Below are positions 1 to 11,418 of a DNA stretch of 64,000 nucleotides, one piece after another (position 1 is the first letter of the stretch; every line of letters starts with the position of its first letter). Location of the stretch: NCBI GenBank assembly GCA_004835665.1, contig RBKR01000003.1, positions 1,860,001 through 1,924,000 on the forward strand. Reading direction: 5' to 3'. A model generated the notes under the pieces. The model was not told the DNA's origin and ran no database searches. It saw only the letters and a program-made list of their open reading frames with translations. Both the position numbers and the translations under genes were made by a program. The stretch comes from Phoma sp. XZ068 (Eukaryota; Ascomycota; Dothideomycetes; Pleosporales; Didymellaceae).

Positions 1-1670
1 CCACGCTCTGCTTTTGCCTCGGTCCGTGCCTTCTCGTTCAGATAGCGCAGGTTGTCGTTCACTCGAGCGTATGCTGGTGGGGTGCCGAGCGGGAGCTGTG
101 CGTGGGTGTGGAATGTGTTGTGGTAGCCGTATGTCTGGTGCGCCGCCTGCTGATTGGACGAGCGAGCTCGCCTCGTCGTTGTGGGAGCTGTGGATTCAGG
201 CATGGTGGACATGTGGCGAGGATAATGGACAAGTGTCGAGGATGGTGGACTTTTCGAAATGGCAAATTCTGTCCAGCAGTTTCTGTTTTCTATGCGCGTC
301 CGATTTGTTTGCAGAAGCTACCTCTCGCAGGGTGACGCGGTGAAAGCGCCGGAAACGGACATGGGCGGATTCTTGTGGCGTGCGTTCGTTGCTTGTTCGA
401 AAACGGCCACACAATGCACCGCGTGCCGCCTCTTTGTTTTCAGCCAAAATAACGATGTCGTCAAAGGAACTGGTTGAGCTCAGATTGCGAGGGAATTTGC
501 CAGGGCAGGAGCGAGGTTTGAATTAAGCGGCGCAGTTGGGGATCCTTGCGTGAGACCGAGGGTGAGGATGGGGCCGAACGGAGGGTGCGCTGAGCAGCAC
601 GGGCAGCTGAACAGTTATATTTACGCGGAGTTGGGTGCAGACTGAAATAGCAGGTAGCAGTACTTCAACGGAACCCCGCGGTGGCATGGCAGGCTATAAG
701 TATCCATCATGCGAGGCTATCAGCTGGACCGTCTGGCCATGCGAGCTGCCTTCAACGAACGATACCAGGGTTGACCTGTTCTCCACTCGAACGTGGTCGA
801 GACGGGTCGCTAACCTTGGACAGGCACTGGCTGCCCGTGCGGCGATCTGCTGTCCGCCCACTGTGGCTGCGCTAAGAGGGGAAGACTGCATTTGCGACTC
901 CTTCGGTCCACTCAAATGCCAATTCGCGCAGCCTAGGTGTGGTCGATATGCAGGCCCCTCGGTGGTGATTCTCCCACCTGCTGCTGCTGAGGGGTGCCGC
1001 GTGCTCGGCGTGAGCTTGAGAGGCTTTGTTTTCCCGTCCAGACACCGCCTTCAGGGCCGGGTTCCCATCTCACAGTCGACGAAAAGCGAGCGGTGTACCG
1101 AGTAATTTCTTCTCTAGCAAAACAACCGTCTTTGCTGATGTGCAAGTTGTGCCATTCTGACAGGTGCTGACCGGACAATGTCCGCAGACACGGGCTCTTC
1201 TCACATCACACGAGCCACCATGCAGGACGTCCGCCCCCATCAAATATTATTTGAGAAACGATTCTTCAGTTAGACTTCAGAGGGACTGCCTAATTCAACC
1301 AAATGTGATACCAGAGTCTTCGCTAAGCTCGGGAGACACAGCCCTCACTTACTCATGTGTCGCACCAATTCAGCCAAACATAAATCATTGCAGCCCACAG
1401 CATCAAGCAACACACGCTACATGCGTACGTCAGCAGCTCAGACCTCAGAAATGTCCAGAGCTTTGACTGATACTTATTTGACTTTGCTATTGATGATAGT
1501 GCTCGCTTCTCCGGACGCTAGCTTGGAGGCTGTTTCACAATTCACCGCAGATTTGTGTTTTGCCGAAGTCCAATGCTTAACGCAAGGATCAACGGGTAGG
1601 AGTGTTTACTTAGGCGAGATGAAATATACAGCAGTATCACAAGGAAGAAGTGATCGATTGAGCAGATAAT
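1..1670. other. no recognisable gene
   Basis: Open frames here are short, overlap on both strands and show no family resemblance. The longest (635-1105, plus) has no conserved motif and an erratic composition, so I do not call it. The right end is the 3' flank of the HET gene. The left end may be the flank of a gene outside the window. Confidence 0.5.
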
Positions 1671-3608
1671 TTACCCTAGTTTGAAGCTGCATGTTTGGGG
1701 TCCCAGAGCTTCAAAATGCTTCTTGCTCATCATGCCCAATGCCTTCCTGTAGGCAATATCACCTTCCCACTCAACCCACAGAACGTTGTAAAAGCGCGAC
1801 GAGAGCGTGTTATGCATATGCCAAGCATCTTTGATGCTCTCGCCACATTGGTGGTAGTACCATCGAGCCATTCTATTTGGATGTTGGACTTCCGCTTCGG
1901 AGATGGCAATGAGTTGGCACTCGACACCTGCTACCACTCCCGAGAGGCTCCCCGTCGAGCCGCAAAGTATGAGGCCTGCCCGTGCATGCTCGTTGTAGAT
2001 ACGGGTCCGAACAGTGTGACTGCTGCGTAAGCAGCTGAATACCATGCCAATCATTGCAGTGACAACTGGAGCTGTGCAAAGCAGTACAGGAGATGTCAGC
2101 ACTGCGGGACCAGACTGTAAGGAGGTCACGCTTGGTAGAGGAAACCCATAAGGAGACTCCCCTGCGCAGATGTCGTCCTTGGTATAGAAGTGCCCTTCGG
2201 CATGTTCATGTAGTTTCCAGCCTTGAGGTAACGGAAGGTTGGTGTCGTCGCGAAAACCTTGGTACTCGTAGAATCCGTTGAAGTTAACCATCTCCAAGTC
2301 CGACGCACCAGGTGGTAACGTGCATTTGTATGTCGCCACAGGTTTCAAAGGTGCCATTGCCAGCCAATCCTGTGATTCACCCGTGTCGCAATATAAACCT
2401 GCAAAGTGCGGGAACCACCACTTCTGGCATTCCATGATGCCTTTCCATCCTGTCCAAGACCAACTTGGCTGTCCAGTCCTGCGCGTCGCAGCGGTTTCTG
2501 GTCGCCATAGTAACGATATGTCAAAGTAAAACATAGGCAGCCCATGTAGCATCCCACCCGGAAATCTAGATCCCATTATGTTGGTAGCACCAGCAAATGC
2601 TCGTACTGTGTCATCTTCGAAAGTCAGGATACGCCTAGAGTAATCCTGTACTAACAGACCCCACCTTCCTAGACAAGGCACACTGATGAGTAGTGACATT
2701 AATCCCATTGGAGCACCAGAATGCTCTCGTTCGTCCGGAAACAGTACGTTGTTCTTTGCGAGCATAGTATCCTCAAAACATTCATGGCGCACATCTTTGC
2801 CGCACAACCAGGATACTGCAACGTTGAAGACCAATAAGCGCCGGGAGAATAGTGATTCCTGGAACGTCCACCCTCGACGAGCCCACGGAGAGCTGTTTGG
2901 GTAGGTTCCACTCCACAGAGCCCGGTTGGCAAAGTCTTCCAGATTACGCTTCTGCGAAGGCCCACCGATACCCCTGATTCCGTAGTTTGCATTGTTCCCA
3001 GCAGCAGCAGCAATTGTGAACTCAGCACTGGCGTAAATGTGTGCCATTGCCTGGAGGACTCTATTCATGCTCTCGCTCCCAGCATCTTGAACGACGCAAA
3101 GACAGTCAACCCATAGAAACCGTTCTCCCATGCTCTTGACCAAATACATTGCGTCACGAATGGTCGCTGGTATCATAGGTACAATATTTTTATCGACGCC
3201 ATGAAATAGGATGCCTTCCATTTTGAGCAATTCGAGATTGGCAGTCGTAGTCTTCATAATCGGAACATCGCCCCAGACGTAAGACAGAGCAACGAACGGT
3301 GTCGTGCTGGGTACTGTGACCAAGCACCCACGGTTCACATCAACAAGATGAAGCTCGCTAATATGTTGCGACAGAGCTTCACTGTAACGGTCGTTGCAGC
3401 AGTTGCCATGAGAGTCGCAGCAATCTCGACGCCATGATTGGATTAGGTTCAAGTCAACTTCAATGTTGAATGGCCGGAACTTTCGTTCTTCTCTGCGGGA
3501 CTGGCGTAGCAATCGATGGAGAACTTGTGGTGCGTCCGGTGTCAGATCAGGCGCGTCTGGTAACAACTCGGGGTCGTTCGCAGGCGGGTTGGGAGGATCC
3601 AGATCCAT
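1671..3608 (-). CDS. HET domain (heterokaryon incompatibility) protein
   Basis: A 645-residue single-exon protein starting at an ATG. The N terminus (about 1-45) is proline/aspartate-rich. A HET domain spans about residues 105-260: it opens with the hallmark ALSYVWGD (107-114), continues with a TIRDAMYLVK block and FLWVDCLCVVQD, then YASAEFTIAAAAG and RGWTFQES. The C-terminal 350 residues are the usual variable region. HET proteins act in self/non-self recognition after hyphal fusion and can trigger cell death; the partner cannot be read from sequence. The frame is intact, with no sign of decay. The family identity is sure. Function in incompatibility, as opposed to another recognition role, is inference. 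Confidence 0.93.
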   Translation of the reverse strand: MDLDPPNPPANDPELLPDAPDLTPDAPQVLHRLLRQSRREERKFRPFNIEVDLNLIQSWRRDCCDSHGNCCNDRYSEALSQHISELHLVDVNRGCLVTVPSTTPFVALSYVWGDVPIMKTTTANLELLKMEGILFHGVDKNIVPMIPATIRDAMYLVKSMGERFLWVDCLCVVQDAGSESMNRVLQAMAHIYASAEFTIAAAAGNNANYGIRGIGGPSQKRNLEDFANRALWSGTYPNSSPWARRGWTFQESLFSRRLLVFNVAVSWLCGKDVRHECFEDTMLAKNNVLFPDEREHSGAPMGLMSLLISVPCLGRWGLLVQDYSRRILTFEDDTVRAFAGATNIMGSRFPGGMLHGLPMFYFDISLLWRPETAATRRTGQPSWSWTGWKGIMECQKWWFPHFAGLYCDTGESQDWLAMAPLKPVATYKCTLPPGASDLEMVNFNGFYEYQGFRDDTNLPLPQGWKLHEHAEGHFYTKDDICAGESPYGFPLPSVTSLQSGPAVLTSPVLLCTAPVVTAMIGMVFSCLRSSHTVRTRIYNEHARAGLILCGSTGSLSGVVAGVECQLIAISEAEVQHPNRMARWYYHQCGESIKDAWHMHNTLSSRFYNVLWVEWEGDIAYRKALGMMSKKHFEALGPQTCSFKLG

Positions 3609-4022
3609 GTGAGATACTTATGGACGAGTGCATGTCCAACATACAGAGAACCGGGACAAAAAGCCAATGAGACTGAAATCAGTATCGTGGTAGTCTTAAG
3701 TCACATTGCAGTGACTTGAAAGTCCCATGAGTGAAGAGAGATAGAGACACAAGGCGGGGCTGGAGCTCATTGCTTGTTTCAGCCAATCATGTGCATTCAT
3801 CATCGGAGTGATATCAGGTACAAAAATAACATCAACGACCGCTTGAATGCAAAACGACAAATAAGATGATCCTGCTACATCTGACATGTCACAGCCAGCA
3901 GTACCGGTTTACAAAGTGGGGAGCTAGCGTGGTGGAGATCCCGCTCAGAACCAAAAAATTTCCCTCACACCCCACAGCTTCCCTACACCCACAAGACGAT
4001 GGGAAAACAGCAAAAATAGATA
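3609..4022. other. intergenic, HET gene 5' flank
   Basis: No gene is seen. It holds the promoter side of the HET gene and the 3' flank of the tRNA-Glu gene. Small open frames (3696-3887 minus, 3866-4093 plus) lack any support. Confidence 0.5.
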
Positions 4023-4104
4023 TTCCGTCACGGGGAATCGAACCCCGGCCACATCGGCACTTGCTAATGAGAGCGATGTATCCTAGCCACTAGACCATAA
4101 CGGA
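4023..4104 (-). tRNA. tRNA-Glu (anticodon CTC) with a 10-nt intron
   Basis: Read on the minus strand, the 7-bp acceptor stem TCCGTTA pairs with TGACGGA (one T-G pair). A D-arm with TAGTGGCTA and a T-arm with GGTTCGATTCC are present. The anticodon stem CATCG/CGATG encloses a 17-nt loop. Removing 10 nt (4058-4067) directly after base 37 leaves a normal 7-nt loop with anticodon CTC at 4069-4071. The spliced length is 72 nt with discriminator A, typical of tRNA-Glu. The intron position is the canonical eukaryotic one, cut by the tRNA splicing endonuclease. Confidence 0.95.
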
Positions 4105-4658
4105 TGTTGCTGCTTGTTGCTGCTTTGATGGATGAATGACATTTTAGGTAATCTCTATACCAAGTTAAAAACAGCTCGAACGACAATCGCAGAAGAGCAA
4201 CTATAGCAAAGTATCTCGACAAGTCATAAGCTTGTAGACGTCGGTTTAGTTGGGTTGTCGGTAAAAGTTTTTCGTCAGAGCCTCTCGGTTTGCATTTTGA
4301 GAAACGAAACGGGTGGGCTGTAACTGCAAACTCCATGGCCAGATACCTAGAGCGAGAGCAGAATCGGGTTATGCTAGTGTTTTCATACATGCAATAACAG
4401 AGGTTCTTGGCGAAAGGATAATATAGTAGTTGTTTTGTGATCATGTGTAGGCCATTCAGGAGTTGGTTGGTTATTGAAAACTTCGAGGCGGCTAATATTT
4501 CTCGTTCATAGAACAAACGATTTAAACTCCACTTGAGAACAAGCTATGAGTGGGAGCTCTCGATCTCGTGACCCGCGTGTGACGATGTTTGTAACGCCTG
4601 AGCAAATGATTTGTCTGCGGCTCATGACACGCTCTGTGCCGAATTTTTCTCTTGGTCC
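4105..4658. other. intergenic, nothing recognised
   Basis: Upstream of the tRNA and downstream of the RWD gene. The frame at 4064-4516 (minus) overlaps the tRNA gene and shows no protein-like pattern. Confidence 0.5.
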
Positions 4659-5447
4659 TCATCTGATACCGACGGCCTTCAGAAACTCCTCCTTTTGCTT
4701 TCGACCTTGCCCTGAACGTTCTTCCTGCCCGCCTGTTTTGCCTCCTTTTTGCGCATTCTTTGCACTGGCGTCTTTCTCGTCAAACTCGAGCAACTTCACC
4801 ACATCGGACATACTCTCTACCTCCCTGACCCCTTCTCCGTGTGCAAACTTCCATTCAACCTCTTCTTCAAACCGGACCTGGAAGGCTGCCCAGTTCTGCG
4901 CTTTCAATTCATTCACATGCGCATTGACAGCTGCCGCCGGCCCTGAATAGACCAAGACCCCTGGGTAGCCTGGTTTTGTGATACCAGAGAAAGAGGGTGA
5001 GAGGCAGAGTTTGCGTTTGTTGGTATTGAGGAGATGGTGCAACCAGATTATTACCGTCTTCTTAGTGTTGGAGTCTTCAAAGTTGGCGGACCTCAAAAGT
5101 TCTGGAGATTTCGCAGAATTGATACTCGACGTCTCAAGTCTATCTGATACAACTTGTTGAAATGCGGATATGATTGCGTCAAGCGTCTCCTCGCCCTCTG
5201 GTAGGTTGAGGGCTCGAATGGCTTCCTTTGTCTGTGTTCTGATGTCGTTTTTGGCAGAATCGGTGCCTCCTAGTAAGTCTGGTAGGCCTGATTGTGGGTA
5301 GGTCTCCGGTATGCGAAGCTGTAATGTTGCATGTTCTTGTGTAAACTTGAGTTCACGACTATGAGGCGAATAAGTGGCCTGGTCGGGGTAGATGGCTGTG
5401 AGAAGCTCGATTTCGTTGTCTAGACGTGATGGATCTTCTTTTGACAT
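4659..5447 (-). CDS. RWD domain / DUF1115 protein (RWDD2-like)
   Basis: A 262-residue single-exon protein; the first ATG (5447) is chosen because the longer frame begins at a TTG. Residues 1-110 form an RWD domain: an acidic helix with LDNEIELLTAIYPDQ, then beta strands and the typical proline loop IPETYPQSGLPDLL. Residues about 140-215 match the DUF1115 domain found C-terminal to RWD in RWDD2 proteins and related to the Prp3 C-terminal fold (WLHHLLNTNKR, then GYPGVLVYSG). The C-terminal 45 residues are charged and lysine-rich. RWD domains mediate protein-protein contacts, often with ubiquitin-pathway or GCN2-type partners; the function of this subfamily is not established. Confidence 0.88.
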   Translation of the reverse strand: MSKEDPSRLDNEIELLTAIYPDQATYSPHSRELKFTQEHATLQLRIPETYPQSGLPDLLGGTDSAKNDIRTQTKEAIRALNLPEGEETLDAIISAFQQVVSDRLETSSINSAKSPELLRSANFEDSNTKKTVIIWLHHLLNTNKRKLCLSPSFSGITKPGYPGVLVYSGPAAAVNAHVNELKAQNWAAFQVRFEEEVEWKFAHGEGVREVESMSDVVKLLEFDEKDASAKNAQKGGKTGGQEERSGQGRKQKEEFLKAVGIR

Positions 5448-6258
5448 TGTATTTGCTATCAAGCCAATTTGGACATGTCAGTTTCGAGGATGTTTTGGCC
5501 AAAGTCTGGGTGACAAGGATCATCATCGTGAAAGCTACAATGCGTCCGTGCGTCAGCTGGTACCTTGTTGCAAACAACAACTGCAAGCTCCTTAAAAGGA
5601 GTTGCTATGGTGAAGTATATTCATCAATCAAGTGATGCACATTTGCTCATCTTCGCGATTCAACAGCTGTGTTGTTAGCAGAATCAAAACGAGTGCGCGG
5701 AACGAGCGCCCGCCTGGCTGTTTCCCAAGTAACCGGAGCTTTACGGTACCTTGCTTGGAGCATGTCAGATCGCACGCCCTGAGGATGGTCTGACTGCATG
5801 AAAACGATAAAAATGGGCCGGTGTGGACTGAAACGCGTAGCAGTCTCGGCGAAAGATCAATTACTGTGGGCGGTGCCGTGCCCGATGCATCTTACGAGGG
5901 CTGCACGCGGTGAAACTTAATCAAGCGCCTTCTTTGGGTTAGACACACGCAACTTCATGGGAGCGCGAGCCAGCCAACCACTCGAGATCTTGTCAATTGC
6001 CTTGAAGAAGACTCTCTCACATGCGTGCTTGCCCCATAGCCGTATTACTGCCTAGAATCAGCACACGTTGGCTGTGAGCTTGTGAGCGATAGCAAACCGC
6101 TCTCCCGTCCTCTCCGCACGCCCCGAGCACCGCACCTCTTGGCCGACGGCGCCCCATAACCTCAGCAAACGGCTCTCGAGCTCCAGACACCTCGACAACC
6201 TTGCAAGGACCCCGAATATACTCCGATCGAACGGCCACGAGCCGTACCTGTACCTACA
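5448..6258. promoter_or_regulatory. divergent intergenic region, RWD gene / CAC2
   Basis: An 811-bp region between two genes transcribed away from each other, so it must hold both promoters. I see no strong known operator and no further gene. Confidence 0.45.
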
Positions 6259-8764
6259 ATGAAGGCGGCACCGCTGTTGGTGTCCTGGCACAACGAGAAT
6301 GCACCTATATACTCCGCCCACTTCGAGCCGAATGGCAAGGGACGACTGGCGACGGCTGGAGGCGACAACAATGTGCGAGTACGTGTTTGGGAAGCTTGCG
6401 AGGTTTGGTGCATCTGCTGACAAGGAGACAGCTCTGGAAGGTCGACAACAACGGAGAAGACCGCACCGTTACCTATCTCTCAACGCTCGTCAAGCACACA
6501 CAAGCTGTCAACGTCGTGAGATGGAGCCCGCGAGGTGCGTTGTTGCGAAGAACATACACACATCATCTACTGACACGTACAAGGCGAAGTACTGGCCACC
6601 GCAGGCGACGACGGCAACGTGCTGTTGTGGGTACCCGCTGAAAACCAGACAAACACACACAACTTCGAAGAAGGTCTGGAAGACAAGGAATCATGGCGAG
6701 TCAAGACTATGTGCAGGTCCATCGGCTCTGAGATCTACGACCTTGCGTGGTCTCCCGATGGTGTATACTTCATTACAGGTAGTATGGACAACGTTGCACG
6801 CATCTACAACGCCCAGACAGGTACGACCGCAACCCTGAACGCCTATGGACAATTGTTTAACCGCTTTCAGGAGCCATTGTAAGGCAGATTGCTGAGCACA
6901 ACCACTACGTGCAGGGTGTAGCATGGGACCCGCTGAACGAGTTCATTGCGACTCAATCGTCAGACCGCTCGGTGCACGTCTACACCTTGAAGACAAAGGA
7001 CGGCCAGTTTGCACTGGACCCACACAACAAGGTCACCAAGATGGACCTCCCTGCTCGACGCATTTCTTCGAACAGTCCTGCACCTCCTGATTTTGGTGCT
7101 CGAGCTTCATTCGCTGCCGAATCGAGTATTGGCGCTGGCTCACCTGTGCCTTCCATGCCTGGCACCCCGCAGTCCCTAGCTTTACCTGCTATGCACCCAC
7201 CTCCGACATCACATAGCCGTCGTTCGTCCTTCGGTGCTATGTCATCGCCCTCGATGCGTCGATCTGCCTCTCCAGCACCATCGATGCCTTTGCCTGCTGT
7301 CATGCCCAACTCTCCTAGCATGAGTAGCATAGGCACTCTTGGTGTTCGGAATGCTCCCATCTACTTCAACGAGACTCTGACCTCTTTCTTCCGACGGCTC
7401 ACTTTCGCCCCAGATGGTAGTCTACTGTTCACACCAGCTGGTCAATACAAGGCTCTTCATCCATCGCTGGCGGATGTTGGGAAGCCAAACGAGGACATCA
7501 CGAACACCGTGTACATATACACTCGAGCTGGCTTGAACAAACCTCCAGTTGCATTCCTTCCTGGACACAAAAAGCCTTCTGTAGCTGTTCGGTGTTCGCC
7601 TGTCTACTACACTCTTCGCCAGAATGGTGCGCCGACCAAGCACGTCACCATCGACACTTCCATGGACGATGACATGCCATCGCTACCAGAACCTGTTTTG
7701 CCGTCTATGCCTCCCACATCACACTCTTCCATGGATCCACCACCCATCACCAGTGCGCCGTCGCCCGCCCCAGCTGCGTCGCCTGCACCGAATGATAGTG
7801 AAGGTCCACCCTCGGGCCCGCCATCCGCGTTCAGTCTGGGTTACCGAATGATCTATGCGGTTGCTACACAGGATGCCATTCACATTTATGATACACAACA
7901 ACAAAAGCCATTGTGTATTGTTAGCAACTTACACTTCGCTACATTTACTGACATTACCTGGTAGGTTCACCAGAACTCATCAATCTATTCATTGCACTAA
8001 CTTCTTCCAGGTCAAGTGATGGGTCAACACTGCTCATGACATCTTCAGACGGATTCTGCTCAGCTGTCACCTTTGCGCCCGGAGAACTGGGAGAAAAGTA
8101 TACCGGACCGCTTGCCTCGCAGACTAGACGGCAAGCAACTCCTGCTGCTATCAACGTCAATGCCGCCCAAACTTCGAACCACTCAACTCCTACGCCAACA
8201 CCAACGGGGACGAACATTCCTATCCAGACGATCGAAAAGCCCCCAGCGATGCAACGGCAACCTTCTGCAGGATTCCCCGCATCTCCTAGCTCATTTGTAC
8301 CTGCAAGACCTGGCAGTCCGACAAGAAGCAACTCGGTGTCCAGCATTGCTACCGCATCATCGCTTGCACCTGGCGTTGGTGACCCAGGTTCGATGAATGC
8401 GCCAACTCCAGCGATGTCCTCGGTGCCTAGCCTGGCGGCAGCAAATTCAGGCCCTGTTCCAATGTGGACACCACCACTGACTCCAGCGCACGGGCAAGGC
8501 AACAGTCATAGTGCAAGCAGCTCTTTGAGCGGCATTCCAGCAATGCAAATGGGACGAAGAGAAAGCGAGCAGAGCGAGTCAGGTCGCGACGAGGCTGTAA
8601 TGTCCAGCTCGAAGAAGCGCGAACTACAGCCTGTGCCGGAGGAGGGACGAGAAAGTAAGAAGAGGCGCATTGCGCCTATACCCGTCAACATGGCCCACGA
8701 GGGCGACAATGGGATCGCAGGTGAGGGAAACACAGAAGCATCAACGGCAGCCGGCCACAGATGA
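6259..8764 (+). CDS. chromatin assembly factor 1 subunit B (p60/Cac2 homologue)
   Basis: Five exons: 6259-6378, 6432-6534, 6584-6820, 6871-7960, 8011-8764, giving 767 residues. All introns are 49-53 nt with GT-AG ends. The WD40 beta-propeller fills the first half. Blocks typical of CAF-1 p60 are present in order: RLATAGGDNNVRLWKV, HTQAVNVVRWSP, SIGSEIYDLAWSPDG, HYVQGVAWDPL, TSFFRRLTFAPDGSLLFTPAG and AVRCSPVYY. After the propeller come a long Ser/Pro-rich linker and a basic tail with KKRRIAPIPV. CAF-1 deposits newly made H3-H4 on DNA behind the replication fork; this subunit binds the large subunit and Asf1. Fungal versions carry long low-complexity insertions, as here (about 240-300 and 430-480). 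Confidence 0.94.
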
Positions 8765-9530
8765 TGCTCCGGGGTCGTATTGTTGGTTTTCGACCCATGC
8801 TTTGTCTGGGCTTCGAGCGGGCGTTCAGGTTAATGTTCCAGGCATAACATGTAAGCCAGGTTGTACTTTCTACTGTCTCGGTATTCCACAAATTTCCTGA
8901 GAACCGAAAGTCTCGATCACGGACTAGCTGCTATGTGCGGCTGCCTCCGAGTATAGTTGGTTCGGCTGAATCTACTCCAATGACATCATCAGCACTTCCA
9001 GCCTGTCGCGTGTGCATAATTACTGTACGAAGTACGCTCCACTAAAGCGCTTGACTTCCCCTCATGAATCTCACACAGCCGCTATCCGCATAGACGTGCC
9101 TTGTTTGCGGGCTAGCAACTCGTACTAGTGTGCGGCTGCAGGTTCCAAGAAACTGTAGTGTTGATCCTCACTGCCAAGCAGCCAATCACGGCGCCTCCAC
9201 GTGCGGCGTTTCTCAACCACTCCCACGGCCCTGATTGGCTTCATTGCACTACCGCGGAAAGTGCGCGTATGACAAGCATTGGGACCCGAGGATGAAGCGA
9301 CGGGGACTTGCTATCGGCTGTACTTAAAGTGCAGGCTCCTGAAGCGATTTCGCTACCGTCACACCGGCGTGTTCTCGATCTCGCAACTTCTCGCTGCCCT
9401 AGTATAAGGCCGTTTGCGATCAGCGTTTCTACCGCTATCGCAAGAACATCCATCGGCAGTTTGCAACCGGTATATCCCATTATCCTGTCAGGAACGGAGC
9501 TGTCGCAGGACCTCTACACCTCCAGCAATC
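8765..9530. promoter_or_regulatory. CAC2 3' flank and MFS transporter promoter region
   Basis: No gene is seen. The transporter-proximal half has CCAAT on the plus strand (9183) and an inverted one in GATTGGCT (about 9232), plus a CACGTG palindrome at 9198-9203, 328 bp before the transporter ATG. CACGTG binds bHLH factors (Pho4/NUC-1, Cbf1 classes). Whether it is used here is unknown. Confidence 0.35.
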
Positions 9531-11418
9531 ATGGACGAAACCAAGGCAATTGACCCGGAGAAGAAGGTCGCGCAAGACACAGATGTCGAACATGGCGGTC
9601 ACGGTATCATTGATATCGACAATGAAAGCCACCTGGGCCAGGGCGACATCCTGAGCCAAGAGCACACAGATCCCGTACTCAACGCGAAGATGCATCTCAT
9701 CAACAACGTAAGTGCAAGGCGCAAGAGCTCGGAGGACGATAGGTGTTCTAGCAGGAACAGCAGGCTAACTTGAAGTACAGGCCGTGGACGAGATCGGTTT
9801 CACAACTTATCATTGGTAACAGAACTGCAGCTATTGCCTACTTCGTTCACTGACAATTTTGGTAGGAAGCTCTTCGTACTGAACGGTTTCGGCTACGCGG
9901 TTGACTCGCTCATCCTGCTCATCCAGTCCATCATTGCGCGTCAAGCAGCCCTCGAGTTCAGCCCAGGCTATCCAAATGGTCTCACCATCGCGGCGTACGT
10001 GGGCATGCTTGTCGGTGCACTGTTCTGGGGCATTGGCGCAGATGTGATTGGACGAAAGATTGCATTCAACGTTTCCCTGATCATCTGTTCCATTTTCGCC
10101 ATCATCGCAGGAGCAGCCCCAAACTGGGAAGTGTTGGGCTTGTTCGTGTGCTTGAGTTCATTCGGCGCTGGCGGCAATCTCGTCTTGGACACTGCGGTTT
10201 TCCTGGAGTACCTGCCCGGACATCGCCAATGGATGCTCACGCTCATGGCAGCGTGGTGGGGTACGTCTCATCATTCGCTCATCACTGCACACATTGGAAT
10301 CACAATCTTCAGAACAATTGGCTAACGTGTTTTTCAGGTATCGGTCAACTCATCGCTGGATTCTTTGCTTGGGGCTTTCTGCCCAATTATTCTTGCCAGG
10401 ATCCCTCAGTCGTTCCAGACGCTGCACCCTGTACCAAAGCCAACAACTCGGGTTGGCGATACGTCTGGTACGCCTCTGGAGCACTCGTATTCGCCATGTC
10501 AATGGCCCGTATCTTTGTCATTCGTCTCAAAGAAACGCCCAAGTTTCTCGTCGGCGAGGGCAAGGACGCCGAATGTGTTGAGGTTTTGCAAGGCATTGCG
10601 ACCAAGTACAACCGTCCATGCAGCTTGACCCTCGAATTGCTGCAAGCATGCGGCTCCGTATCCACCCGCTCGAGCCGTGGAAAGAGCAAGTGGAGTTTCG
10701 GCGAGATCGGTACCCATCTCAAGGGTTTGTATGCTACAAGGCGCATTGGCGTCTCCACAACCCTTATCTGGCTGTCTTGGACTTTGATCGGTCTGGCCTA
10801 TCCTCTGTAAGTGCTTACTGCACCATTACGCCATATCCCTGCTAATCTCCCGCCCCAGATACAACGTCTTCCTGCCCGCCTACCTCGCCAGCCGTGGCGC
10901 CGCCTTCGGCGAAACGTCGCAGTACATCACCTGGCGCAACTACACACTCGTCAACTTTAGCGGCATCTGGGGCCCTATGCTCGCCGGCTACATGTGCCAC
11001 ACCCGACTGGGACGGAAGTACACAATGGTTATTGGCGCGCTCGTCACCATGGCCTTCTTCTTTGCATACACGCAGGTGCGCACAAACGTGCAGAACATCG
11101 TGTTCACGTGCGTGATCAACTTCTGCCTGAACGTGTATTACGGCACATTGTATGCATACACGCCAGAAGTACTGCCGAGTGCGCACCGCGGCACGGGCAA
11201 CGGCATCGCCATTGGATGGAACCGCATCATGGGTATTCTGAGCGCAGTGATTGCAACAGTCGCCGACGTAAGTGGATTGTTACATTTTGAACTTTCCGAG
11301 CTAACTTCAACAGACGTCCACCCCGGTACCGATTTACATCTGCGCCGCGCTGTACATTGTCATGGCCGCCATTGCAGTCGCGTTCCCATTTGAGCCGTAC
11401 GGCAAGCGCAGTTCTTAG
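9531..11418 (+). CDS. MFS transporter (sugar/SV2-like family)
   Basis: Six exons: 9531-9707, 9781-9815, 9866-10260, 10338-10806, 10859-11267, 11314-11418, giving 529 residues. The N terminus (about 70 residues) is soluble and acidic. About 12 hydrophobic segments follow, split by a central loop around residues 270-310. The A-like motif GADVIGRK lies in the loop after TM2, and TM4 is followed by LDTAVFLEYLP. The late motif YTPEVLPSAHRGTGNG is the PESR-like signature of the sugar-porter/SVOP group of the Major Facilitator Superfamily. It should be a plasma-membrane proton-coupled or uniport carrier; the substrate cannot be named from sequence. The second exon is only 35 nt. The intron boundaries keep one open frame through all six exons. 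Confidence 0.9.

Noticed and set aside
635..1105. 156-codon plus-strand frame
   Set aside because: No domain, no plausible composition and no splice-linked continuation.
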